Shown here: piece after piece, positions 32,902 through 40,651 of the stretch | How positions within the stretch are numbered: the stretch's first letter is position 1 | Layout of the letters: the number at the start of each line of letters is the position of its first letter | Source: JAJFUE01 sp039683515 | GTDB lineage: Bacteria > Sumerlaeota > Sumerlaeia > MVZB01 | Length of the DNA stretch: 56,688 nucleotides | NCBI GenBank assembly: GCA_039683515.1 | Contig: JBDKRG010000029.1 | Span: forward strand, 1-56,688 | Reading direction: 5' to 3' | Notes under the pieces: generated by a model | The model's input: only the letters and a program-made list of their open reading frames with translations | Database searches by the model: none | Told to the model about the DNA's origin: nothing | Made by a program: the position numbers and the translations under genes

Positions 32902-34074
32902 TTACTGGTCCGGTGTCGGCGGCAGCTCCTGCAGCTGCTGCTCGAAGATCGGAGCCAGAAGCGGCGCGAGGAGGTCGTGCTGCCAGCGCATGAGGCAGGG
33001 TCCCTCGCGGCGCTCGCCGTTGAAGCCCTCGATGTGGTGGAGGAGCATTTCCTTGAGCGCCTCGCGCGCGGCCAGGATCCCGGGCTCGATTTTCAATTGG
33101 CGGGCCAGGTCGTCGCGGACGCCCAGGACCCGCTTGAGCAGGTCCTCCGGGACGCGGCGGCAACGGTGGCACTGCTCCTGACGCGGCTCGCCGGGCCACT
33201 GCGCCGGAGCCATGGCGAGGGCCTTTTCGAGCGCGCGCTGGAAACTGGCCAACCGCCCCTCGTGCAGGCCGCGCGGGGCTTCGGGGCCGTCGGCGATCGT
33301 GGCGTCGGGGTGCTCGGCGACGTAGGAGGCCCAGTCAAGGATATATTCGTTGCCGAGGACCTTGAACGGCGGGCGGTCGAGGCGGCGGGCGGTCTCCTCG
33401 CGCCAGCGCCACAACTCGCGCATGACGGCGGCGGAACGGCCGCGCAGGTGCCGCCCCCCCTTGAGGCGCCAGTTGTCGCGCGTATCGGGGACGTGCTCGA
33501 CGCAGGCGCCGGCCATGACGCGCCGGCAGCTCTCGTGATGCCACTCGAGCCGGCCGAGCCGGCCGAGTTCCTCGCGCTGGTGATCGATCAGCGGCCGCAG
33601 GTAGCGCGTGTCGGACGCGGCGTAGGTCAGCAGTTTCTCGGTCAGCGGGCGGCGCGACCAGTCGGCGCGCTGGCCGTGCTTGGAGAGCTCGACGCCGACG
33701 ACGCGCGCCACCGAGGCGGCCAGCCCGTATTGCGGCCAGCCCAGCAGCTGGGCGGCGATCATCGTGTCGAAAACGCGGCTCGGGCGGAAGCCGTAGGTGC
33801 GGTACAGCAGGCGAAGATCGTAGTCGGCGCCGTGCAGGACGATCTCGCGGCCGGCGAGCAGTTCCATGAGGGGCATGACGGAGAGCCCGCCGACGAGCGG
33901 GTCGATAATCCAATGCCGCCCGCCGGAACATAACTGGATCAGGCAGAGTTTTTCGCGATAGTGATGGAGGCTGTCGGCTTCGGTGTCCATGCCGACCGAA
34001 TCGTCGCCGGAAACTGCCTCCAGAAGCTCAAGCATCTGATCGTTGGTGTCAATGAGGGTGTATTCAGAGGCCAT
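32902..34074 (-). CDS. rnd: Ribonuclease D
   Basis: A 3'-5' exoribonuclease that trims tRNA precursors and other small RNAs. The 390 residues match the family (about 375). The DEDDy exonuclease motifs are present: VGMDTEAD (Exo I), LHGADYDLRLL (Exo II) and YAASDTRYLRPLI (Exo III, with Tyr). Two helical HRDC-type regions follow: the first around WRWREETARRLDRPP, the second around RDDLARQLKIEPGILAAREALK. GGAT lies 4-5 bases before ATG 34074. The tRNA-Lys gene lies about 190 bases away on the other strand, divergently arranged. Confidence 0.93.
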   Translation of the reverse strand: MASEYTLIDTNDQMLELLEAVSGDDSVGMDTEADSLHHYREKLCLIQLCSGGRHWIIDPLVGGLSVMPLMELLAGREIVLHGADYDLRLLYRTYGFRPSRVFDTMIAAQLLGWPQYGLAASVARVVGVELSKHGQRADWSRRPLTEKLLTYAASDTRYLRPLIDHQREELGRLGRLEWHHESCRRVMAGACVEHVPDTRDNWRLKGGRHLRGRSAAVMRELWRWREETARRLDRPPFKVLGNEYILDWASYVAEHPDATIADGPEAPRGLHEGRLASFQRALEKALAMAPAQWPGEPRQEQCHRCRRVPEDLLKRVLGVRDDLARQLKIEPGILAAREALKEMLLHHIEGFNGERREGPCLMRWQHDLLAPLLAPIFEQQLQELPPTPDQ

Positions 34075-34263
34075 TGGGATCCAATTTCTCGTAAATCCCC
34101 TCCCGGCAATCTTTGGTCAACCAATCTAGCGGAGCCAACGGCGACGATCAAGGACAGATGGCATTTTTTTCAAAAATCGTACTTGAAACCTGCGCGCGAA
34201 GAATGAAAGATATGGCAAGCCGTGCGGTGATGCGGTTCGAGCCGCCGCCCCGGTCCGCAAGAT

Positions 34264-34339
34264 GGGTCATTAGCTCAATTGGTAGAGCAGCAGACTCTTA
34301 ATCTGTTGGTTGTAGGTTCGAGTCCTACATGACCCACCA
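34264..34339 (+). tRNA. tRNA-Lys (anticodon CTT)
   Basis: A 73-base tRNA body with the CCA end encoded (34337-34339). Acceptor stem GGGTCAT pairs with ATGACCC; D arm GCTC...GAGC; anticodon loop CTCTTAA gives CTT; T arm contains GGTTCGAGTC. The sequence is close to the classical tRNA-Lys (E. coli GGGTCGTTAGCTC...). It reads AAG codons. It stands alone, between rnd and a repeat cluster, with no integrase or attachment-site duplication visible. Confidence 0.97.
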
Positions 34340-34795
34340 CCTCTAAAAAAATCAAATCCAAATCAGTCAAAAACCCGAAATTCGAAACAAATTCGAATCG
34401 TTCGAATGATTCCAAAATCGAAATGAAATAAAGTCCCGAATTGCTGTTTTCAGTGGACTTGGCGATTTTGTTGCGTCGGTCCACGAACGTTCAACGGCGT
34501 GCAATCCGTCGGATCCGTTCAATCCGTGTGCTGAATTTCAAATTTCCACACACGGATCGAACCGAGGCCCTCATGCAACAAGATGACAGGCCCCGTCCAA
34601 TCGGCATCCCTGAGCACTCTCTCATTGAGCGCCCATCTCACGAACCCGGCGATTCATCGCTTGTCATTCCCCAAATTTTTGGGCCCCAGCGGGGCCGGCG
34701 CGAGTAGCCCCCGGCGGGGCGCCCGCGACATCAGGCTTGCCGGCGCAGAAGCCTCCCGACACAAACGAACTCGGCTCTCCGCCGCCCGAAGCTTT
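34340..34795 (+). repeat. Intergenic repeat region with composite copy C
   Basis: A 456-base stretch without a gene. It holds an AT-rich GAATCGAAAT-type tract (34343-34440), an ATCCGT-type partial repeat unit (34500-34565, related to 19203-19383), then composite copy C (about 34563-34740). Copy C shares the CCCCGTCCAATCGGCATCCC-like stretch and GCGATTCATCGC with the copies at 29.9, 32.5 and 39.3 kb, then GGCCCCAGCGGGGCC and GAGTAGCCCCCGGC with 39.5 kb. It lacks the middle of the version at 39.5 kb and appears to be a deletion derivative. Confidence 0.65.
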
Positions 34796-35308
34796 TTAGC
34801 CGCCGTACATATCCATCGTGTTGACGGGCTTGCCTTGGAGCTTGAGGTAATAAAACAGCTGCGCCTTGTGGATGATCATGTGCTCGAGCATCTCGAGCAT
34901 GTATTGACCGAGCGGACGCGGGGTGGGGTCCCACGGGGCGGTGGTCGGCCGGTCGAACAGGTTCTTGGCGGCGCTCATCTTGATGGCGCGGATGGCCGTC
35001 TGCTTGTCGGCGGCCAGGTCCGCGAGCGCCTCGTCGACGCTGGAGGCGGCCGGCATCTTTTCGGCCGGCGGCAGCATCGCCTCGGGCGTCATGGCCTCGA
35101 CCGGCATGCCCCAGTCGCCGCTCACGAAGCCGTGGATCGGGGCCCCGCACGCCTCGGACAGGTGCTTGAGCAATTGTCCGAGCGTCATCCAGTTGTTTTC
35201 GCGCGCCGGTTTCCAGTCGAGCGGCAGGTCGCGGGCAAGTTTCATGAGCTTGGCCGCCGACGCGTACGCCGGCTCGAGTTCGGCACGCAAAAGCGATTCC
35301 CAGTCCAT
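34796..35308 (-). CDS. DinB-like family protein
   Basis: A protein of about 170 residues forming a predicted four-helix bundle. The start MDWESLLRAELEPAYASAAK and MTLGQLLKHLSEACG, then LEMLEHMIIHKAQLFYYLKL with clustered histidines, match the DinB/YfiT-like metal-binding fold, in which three His ligate a metal. These enzymes are often thiol-dependent transferases of unknown substrate. ATG 35308 has GGAGG 8 bases upstream; the longer reading to 35491 crosses an unlikely segment. It is followed by a lipoprotein on the same strand. Confidence 0.8.
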   Translation of the reverse strand: MDWESLLRAELEPAYASAAKLMKLARDLPLDWKPARENNWMTLGQLLKHLSEACGAPIHGFVSGDWGMPVEAMTPEAMLPPAEKMPAASSVDEALADLAADKQTAIRAIKMSAAKNLFDRPTTAPWDPTPRPLGQYMLEMLEHMIIHKAQLFYYLKLQGKPVNTMDMYGG

Positions 35309-35397
35309 GCGCCACCTCCGGTTTTGGGCAATGGGATATTGTCTCACGCGCAGGCTCAAAGACGCAAAGAAAGCGGCTCGCGGCGGCGAAGCCGCGC

Positions 35398-35877
35398 TCA
35401 GAACGGCGAGCGCTCGGGCTCGGGCCTGGGATCGGTCAGGTAAACCGAGGTCACCAGGATGGCGACCCTGTAATCCCTCGCGTTTTTCCATTTGGAAAAA
35501 TTGGCATCGAACGCCTTCTGGGCGCTTTGGGCGATGGCGGCGTATTTTTCGTCCATCTTCGACGACATGGAGATGTTGCCGGAGGCCGCGGCGACGACGG
35601 CCGCGGCGATGCGCGACTCGGAGTGATCGATGATCTGGTAGACATCGTCGCTGATACCGGCCAGGACCTTGTCCGTCTCGATGGCGGCCGTGAGCGCGAT
35701 GTGCATGTTCTTGACGGAGCCGAACGCCTCGACCGGCACGACGATTTCCTTGAGCGAGGCCGTGTAGCGGTCGCCGATATAGCTGGCTGAGGACTTGGTG
35801 TAGTCATCGAGGTCCGGCTTCATCTGGGCGCAGCCGGCGGCAAGCGCGATCGCGGCGACGAGGAGCATGCGGCGCAT
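35398..35877 (-). CDS. Small hypothetical lipoprotein
   Basis: A 159-residue protein. The signal MRRMLLVAAIALAAGCAQM has lipobox LAAGC, with Cys about residue 16. The mature part is predicted helical, with no recognised domain; it contains YTKSSASYIGDRYTASLKEI and VAAASGNISMSSKMDEKYAAI. AAAGGAT lies 6 bases before ATG 35877. Location is an outer or inner membrane leaflet. Function unknown. Confidence 0.75.
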   Translation of the reverse strand: MRRMLLVAAIALAAGCAQMKPDLDDYTKSSASYIGDRYTASLKEIVVPVEAFGSVKNMHIALTAAIETDKVLAGISDDVYQIIDHSESRIAAAVVAAASGNISMSSKMDEKYAAIAQSAQKAFDANFSKWKNARDYRVAILVTSVYLTDPRPEPERSPF

Positions 35878-36043
35878 GGCGTCGATCCTTTCGGTTCAGG
35901 TTGGGGCCATGGTGGCCCGCCCGCACCGCGGAGTCAAGAAATGCATGCGCCGGTTTCGGGCTTCGTTCTCGCTTGCCAGTGCACCGAATACAGGGTTAGA
36001 TGTAAATTGCGTGTACCCAATGCTGATGGACATGAGGGGAACC

Positions 36044-36481
36044 ATGGGTAAACGGGAGGAATTAATCGAAAAGATCATGGCCCAGTATGAAGCGGGCAAT
36101 GAGCCGGCGATCATGGGGGTGGATGAATTTTTCGACGGCAACGCGGATGAATATTCGATTGCGCCCAATACGGTCGGGGCTGGGCATCCCGGTCTGCGTT
36201 ATTTTTGGGATCGCCTGAAAGCGATAGGCGATCAAGCCGGGGTGGAGCATGTTTTCATAGGTATTCTCGAATGCCCGGATGCCGACGATGAGGACGATGC
36301 CGATTTGTGGCCGAGCGCCGAGAATGTTTACATTTATACCTCCGCTTCCAAAGAGGATGTGGCGAAATGGGCGGCCGGCTTGAATATCGATTCGGTCTTT
36401 GAAGGCTGGCCGTACGGATGCCCCGCCGGCGCGCCCAAAACTCGCGATGGGTTCAAGGTGTATACGCTTTGCTGGGATTAA
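36044..36481 (+). CDS. Hypothetical protein ending in GWPYGCPAGAP
   Basis: A 145-residue protein without recognised domain. The start at ATG 36044 has GAGGGGA just upstream (spacing only 3-4 bases, so weak). Visible features are an acidic stretch CPDADDEDDADLWPS and a C-terminal block EGWPYGCPAGAPKT that I recall loosely from small cytosolic bacterial proteins. It is soluble, without signal peptide. GC content is lower than in the flanking genes (31 of 60 in one line counted), so its codon use differs and recent transfer is possible. Its stop is directly followed by the start of the PyrK-like gene. Confidence 0.6.
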   Translation: MGKREELIEKIMAQYEAGNEPAIMGVDEFFDGNADEYSIAPNTVGAGHPGLRYFWDRLKAIGDQAGVEHVFIGILECPDADDEDDADLWPSAENVYIYTSASKEDVAKWAAGLNIDSVFEGWPYGCPAGAPKTRDGFKVYTLCWD

Positions 36482-38203
36482 TTGCAGGTTAGGTTTTCGG
36501 TGAAGCACACGGAACAAAACATCATCTCCTATCTGCGCGCGGCGGAGTTTTTGGAGCGGCCGGCGGCGTCCAGGCGCGCCGAGGCGTGCGCCCGGCTCCT
36601 TCCGCCGGAGCGCCTGCCGGAACTGACCGCGCTTTCGGCCGCCGACATCCGCGGCGCGGTCAAGGACGAGAAAGCGAACGCCAAGGCGTATCGCACCCTG
36701 TGCCTGCGGCTTGTCGGGCGGGTCCTGCGCAACGACGGCTGGCGGACGTTCGTCGTCGACGCCGCCCAGGTCGAGCCCGACGGCTCCGGCGCGTCGGACG
36801 AGGACATCCCCAAGGGCGTGGCGTTCCTGGCGCAAAAGCGCGAGCGGCGGCTCCTGTTTTGCTTCGAGGACCTGGGCTCTCGGCCGCTCGAGCGCGTGGC
36901 CGACCAGGTCGCCCGGCTCGACGGCGACCACTATCGAACGGTCTGTGTGCAGATTTTCGCGACCGACGAGGCGATGCACGCCGCCCGCTGCGTCGAGTGC
37001 GCCGATGGCTGGAAGCGCGGCCTGTTCCTCTCCTTCCCCGAGCTGCGCCGCCGCGCGCGGCAATTCATCCCGGCCGAGTATCTCAAAATTTTCGCCGAGC
37101 CCCCGGCCAAGCCCGCCGTCCCCAAGCAAATCGCCGGCATCGCGCCGGTCGTCGCGGAGATCCGGGAAAACGTCCCCATCGGCGACGGGGGGTTTTACAA
37201 GCTGCGGTTCGAGGCCCGCGAGCTGCGCAGCATCATCCCCGGCCAGTTCATCATGATGGACACGACGCCGCTCGAGTCCAGGCGCGCGCCGAAGAACCGG
37301 CCGGTCACGATGGCCGAGTTCCGCAAACTCTTCGCCGAGGCCCCGCGCTCGTTCCTCAAGCGGCCGTTCAGCATCCACCGCCCCCACTTCAAGCACTTCA
37401 GCCCCGATTACGTGCGGCGCATCGCGCTGCCGCCGCTGCTGGCGACGATGCTCCACACCGTCCTGCCCCACGAGTTCGACCTCGTTTACAAAGTTTTGCC
37501 CAACGGCGTCGGCACGCGCGAGATGACGCATCTCGCCCCCGGCGACCGGGTGCGGATGATCGGCCCGCTCGGCAAGCGCTACGACCTGCGCGAGCTGCGC
37601 CGCTGCGGCATCGAGGAAGTTCACCTCGTCGGCGGCGGCGTCGGCATCGCGCCGCTGATCTTCATGCTGCCGGCGCTCAAGTTCCTCGGCATGAGCGTCA
37701 AGGCGTTCATCGGCGTCGAGAGCCTCGACCAGCTCATCCACAAGGACGATCTGGCGGCGAGCTACGCCGACGACCCGAAGAACGTGCGCATCTACATCGA
37801 CGACCTGATCGCCGCCGGCGTCGCCCGCCGGGACATCTTCGTGTCGGTCATGCGCGAGGCGAAGATCCGGCGCGGCCTGCCGAAGCAGAACATGGCGCGC
37901 GGGTTCGTGACCGACCTCTACCGGTCGTATCTCGACTCGCGCAAGACGAAGCCCGCGGCCGCCGCGTTCTCGTGCGGGCCGACCGTCATGATGCACAAGG
38001 TCCACGGGATCTGCGCCGGGCGCGGGATCTCGCTCAAGGTGCTGATGGAAAAGCCGATGGGGTGCGGCATCGGCGTGTGCCTCTCCTGCGTGTGCACGAC
38101 GAAGGATGCTCACGGCGCGAACAAATATTCCCGGGTCTGCGCCGACGGACCGATATTCGAGGCGGATGACATCGTATGGAAAGACGAACTGGGCTTGAAG
38201 TAG
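36482..38203 (+). CDS. PyrK-like FAD/2Fe-2S electron-transfer subunit with long N-terminal extension
   Basis: A 573-residue protein; PyrK proteins usually have about 260-280. Residues 1-220 are an extension I do not recognise. From about residue 221 (VVAEIRENVPIGDG) the ferredoxin-reductase-type FAD and NAD domains follow, with an insertion around RRAPKNRPVT to PHFKHFSPDY. The C-terminal 2Fe-2S ligands are Cys528, Cys533, Cys536 and Cys553 (GCGIGVCLSCVC and RVCADGP). It would pass electrons from NADH to the class 1B dihydroorotate dehydrogenase encoded next, whose ATG lies 28 bases inside this gene. The start may be TTG 36482 or GTG 36500. Confidence 0.82.
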   Translation: MQVRFSVKHTEQNIISYLRAAEFLERPAASRRAEACARLLPPERLPELTALSAADIRGAVKDEKANAKAYRTLCLRLVGRVLRNDGWRTFVVDAAQVEPDGSGASDEDIPKGVAFLAQKRERRLLFCFEDLGSRPLERVADQVARLDGDHYRTVCVQIFATDEAMHAARCVECADGWKRGLFLSFPELRRRARQFIPAEYLKIFAEPPAKPAVPKQIAGIAPVVAEIRENVPIGDGGFYKLRFEARELRSIIPGQFIMMDTTPLESRRAPKNRPVTMAEFRKLFAEAPRSFLKRPFSIHRPHFKHFSPDYVRRIALPPLLATMLHTVLPHEFDLVYKVLPNGVGTREMTHLAPGDRVRMIGPLGKRYDLRELRRCGIEEVHLVGGGVGIAPLIFMLPALKFLGMSVKAFIGVESLDQLIHKDDLAASYADDPKNVRIYIDDLIAAGVARRDIFVSVMREAKIRRGLPKQNMARGFVTDLYRSYLDSRKTKPAAAAFSCGPTVMMHKVHGICAGRGISLKVLMEKPMGCGIGVCLSCVCTTKDAHGANKYSRVCADGPIFEADDIVWKDELGLK

Positions 38204-39138
38204 ATCTGAAGTCGATCCGGATGCGGACGCCGCTCATGACGGCGTCGGGCACGTCCGGGACCAAGGGCGAGGTCGAAAACCTCCGCCGCGGCGAGCGCGT
38301 GCTGGGCAGCCTCGGCGCGTTCGTCACCAAGGGCGTCTCGCTCGAGCCGCGCCGGGGCAATCCGCAGCAACGCCTTGTCGAGACCCGCACCGGCTGCATC
38401 AACTCGATCGGCCTCCAGAACAGCGGCGCGCGGGTCTTCATGAGCGAGGAGCTGCCGCGCATGGCCGCCTACGGCCTGCCGCTGATCGTGAACATCTCGG
38501 CCGGCTCCGTCGAAGAATTCGGCAAGCTCGCCGAATACCTCGCCGAGCACGACAACAACATGATCTCGGGCCTCGAGATCAACGTCTCCTGCCCGAACAT
38601 CCGCGAAGGCGGGATGGCGTTCGGCACCAACCCCAGGCTCGTGGAAAAAATCGTCAAGACAATCCGCAAGGCGACGCGCGGCCGCTACGTCATCATCACG
38701 AAGCTGACGCCGAACATCACCGACATCACCGTGCCGGCCCGGGCGGCGATCGCCGGCGGCACCGACGCCCTGTCGATGATCAACACCGTGCGCGGCATGG
38801 CGATCGACATCGAAAAGCAAAAGCCCACCCTCGGCAACGTCGTCGGCGGCCTCTCCGGCCCGGCGATCAAGCCGATCGGCCTGGCGATGGTCTACCAGTG
38901 CTTCAAGGGCATCCCCGAGTGCCGCGACCGCCGCGTGCCGATCGTCGGCATCGGCGGGATCACTTACTGGCAGGACGCGCTCGAATACATCATGGCCGGC
39001 GCGACGGCGGTCGGGATCGGCACGGCGTGGTTCGTCGACACCGACGTCTTCGCCAACGTCGCCCAGGGCATGCTCGCCTACCTGAAAAAGCGCAACACGA
39101 CGATCGACAAGCTGGTCGGCATCGCGCACAAGGCCTGA
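38176..39138 (+). CDS. pyrD: Dihydroorotate dehydrogenase, class 1B
   Basis: Oxidises dihydroorotate to orotate in pyrimidine synthesis, using FMN and passing electrons through PyrK. The 320 residues match PyrD catalytic subunits. Motifs visible are LMTASGTSGTKGEV, GCINSIGLQNSG, INVSCPNIREGG (catalytic Cys and FMN contact), KLTPNITDI, and GIGGITYWQDALEYIMAGATAVG (phosphate binding of FMN). The 28-base overlap with the PyrK-like gene supports obligate pairing. pyrF is 8 kb away and in the same orientation; the other pyr genes are absent. Confidence 0.95.
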   Translation: MERRTGLEVDLKSIRMRTPLMTASGTSGTKGEVENLRRGERVLGSLGAFVTKGVSLEPRRGNPQQRLVETRTGCINSIGLQNSGARVFMSEELPRMAAYGLPLIVNISAGSVEEFGKLAEYLAEHDNNMISGLEINVSCPNIREGGMAFGTNPRLVEKIVKTIRKATRGRYVIITKLTPNITDITVPARAAIAGGTDALSMINTVRGMAIDIEKQKPTLGNVVGGLSGPAIKPIGLAMVYQCFKGIPECRDRRVPIVGIGGITYWQDALEYIMAGATAVGIGTAWFVDTDVFANVAQGMLAYLKKRNTTIDKLVGIAHKA

Positions 39139-39660
39139 GCGACAAAAATGGCCTCAAGGCCCCCAACGGCGCTTCGGCCAGGCGGCATGGAGCGGCGGAG
39201 CCGCAACCCAAGCGACAAGCCGTTTCACCCCGAGCCCCGGCAGGGCGACAGACGGGGTGCAGATGTGAGCCCCCGTCCAATTGGCATTCCTGAGCACTCA
39301 CCCATTAGACCATCCGCCGAAAGTTTTTCGTTCGCGCTCATGCGTCGTGCGTCGTGCGTCGTGCGTCGTAATCGTAATCGAACCGATTACCGCCAGTGCC
39401 GCCAAAATCTTCTTGGGAAAAGTTCGTTGCCGGGCAACTTTATCAACGCGTATCAGTACTCATCCCACTAACCCCGCGATTGATCGCTTGTCATCCCACA
39501 GATTTTCCGGCCCCAGCGGGGCCGGCGCGAGTAGCCCCCGGCAAAGCGAAGCGCCGCCGGGGGTCAGGATGCCATCCAACGCGCGCCCCGGAGGGGCGCC
39601 CGCGACATCAGGCGTGCGGGCGCCCGCCTCGGCCATTCTCTTCCGCCATGCAGAGGAATG
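39139..39660 (+). repeat. Intergenic region with composite repeat copy D and hexamer tract
   Basis: A 522-base gap between pyrD and a convergent hypothetical. One part of the composite repeat (39266-39310, GAGCCCCCGTCCAATTGGCA) is separated by a TCGTGC/TCGTAA hexamer tract (39338-39385) from the next part (about 39455-39620). That part contains CTAACCCCGCGATTGATCGC, GGCCCCAGCGGGGCCGGCG and GTAG with an 8-bp stem CCCCCGGC/GCCGGGGG (39531-39563), and ends GGGGCGCCCGCGACATCAGG. This is the most complete version of the second half. No gene is seen. Confidence 0.65.
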
Positions 39661-40545
39661 TCATCCGGCCGAATGATGCATTTTTTCGATCGCGCGCCAG
39701 GCGTCGTATGCGCTCAATTTCTGAAGCGTCAGCCGGGCCGACTCGACCAGATTGATGAATTCGGGTTCGTTTGCGATCAAGACGACATCGGCGGGTTCGT
39801 TGTTCTTGAATTTTCGTGAGAGCCGCTTCATTGCCTCGTGAAACGTTGAGATGATATTCACCTCGTCCGGCGTCAGATATTCGAGTTCGATCCATGCGTC
39901 GGGGTTCGGAAACAGCACGTTGAACCAGACGAACATGAATTCGTTATAGCCCTCCGAATACGATGTTTTCCCCGGTGCCCGCCGCTCCGGATAGTCGGCG
40001 ACGTCTTTGAGAAAATCGAAGAAAACTCCCTTGAGCCGCGGGATCGTGTCGTAGATGGAGGAGGTATCCGTCGCCATCGTTTCCTGCAGGATCGAATCGA
40101 GATCGATCCCGTCGCCATGGCCGATCTGCTGTTTTCCCCATGCTATCCAGAATTCGTACGAACAGATGTATCCCCCATGCAGCTTCAGGTCGATCGCGGT
40201 TGCGCCGGGGACCGTGAAGTCGTTGCGTTTCATGTGCTCGTAGAATTGTTCGGGCAGGCGGATGTGGTAGCGCTCAACGTAAACGTAGAGCCCCTCCGGC
40301 CAGACCCAGACGCCGTCCGTCAAGTCGCGGCAACCCATTTCATGACAGGGCGGACCGTCCTCAAACCGGCAATGGGAGTAACCCAGATATGAAACGTATT
40401 CGACCCCCGACTTGAGATAATGAACGATCTTGTCGCGGTCTTGCGCGTGCCAGTCGTGATCGACCAGCGCGTGCGGTTCGATGAAACGCGAGCTTTCTTC
40501 GTCCTCGCGCGAAAACCAGTAACCAACGCCGATTTTCAGGGCCAT
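39661..40545 (-). CDS. Hypothetical protein, WVWPEGL-type family
   Basis: A protein of about 294 residues, cytosolic, with no known domain. It has a Trp/Tyr-rich region reading VWVWPEGLYVYVERYHIRLPEQFYEHM and a CHEMGCRDLTDG block shortly before. Related hypothetical proteins recur in diverse bacteria from memory, sometimes near polymorphic-toxin-type loci, but no toxin gene is here. The ATG at 40545 was chosen because GAGG lies about 10 bases upstream; the reading to 40599 is less likely. GC content is lower than in argH. Confidence 0.6.
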   Translation of the reverse strand: MALKIGVGYWFSREDEESSRFIEPHALVDHDWHAQDRDKIVHYLKSGVEYVSYLGYSHCRFEDGPPCHEMGCRDLTDGVWVWPEGLYVYVERYHIRLPEQFYEHMKRNDFTVPGATAIDLKLHGGYICSYEFWIAWGKQQIGHGDGIDLDSILQETMATDTSSIYDTIPRLKGVFFDFLKDVADYPERRAPGKTSYSEGYNEFMFVWFNVLFPNPDAWIELEYLTPDEVNIISTFHEAMKRLSRKFKNNEPADVVLIANEPEFINLVESARLTLQKLSAYDAWRAIEKMHHSAG

Positions 40546-40651
40546 ATGGGATTGCCTCGGGGTGACTGATCCTTGATCGTCCATCTTGTTGGCTCGCAAC
40601 GCGCCGCGGCGGGCGGCGAGGACGGCCGCGCCGAGGAGGATCGCGCGCGAC

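Noticed and set aside
34264..34339. tRNA-Lys as an integration site for a mobile island
   Set aside because: No integrase gene and no duplicated 3' tRNA end were found in the window; the downstream repeats are shared with other intergenic regions.
36062..38113. A 683-codon minus-strand frame opposite the PyrK-like gene
   Set aside because: It is the shadow of a gene with a 2Fe-2S signature and overlapping pyrD; no domain in the antisense frame.
39139..39660. Several short ORFs around 39.15-39.75 kb
   Set aside because: They run through palindromic repeats and hexamer tracts also present elsewhere; translations are Arg/Pro/Ser-rich and match each other because the DNA is repeated.
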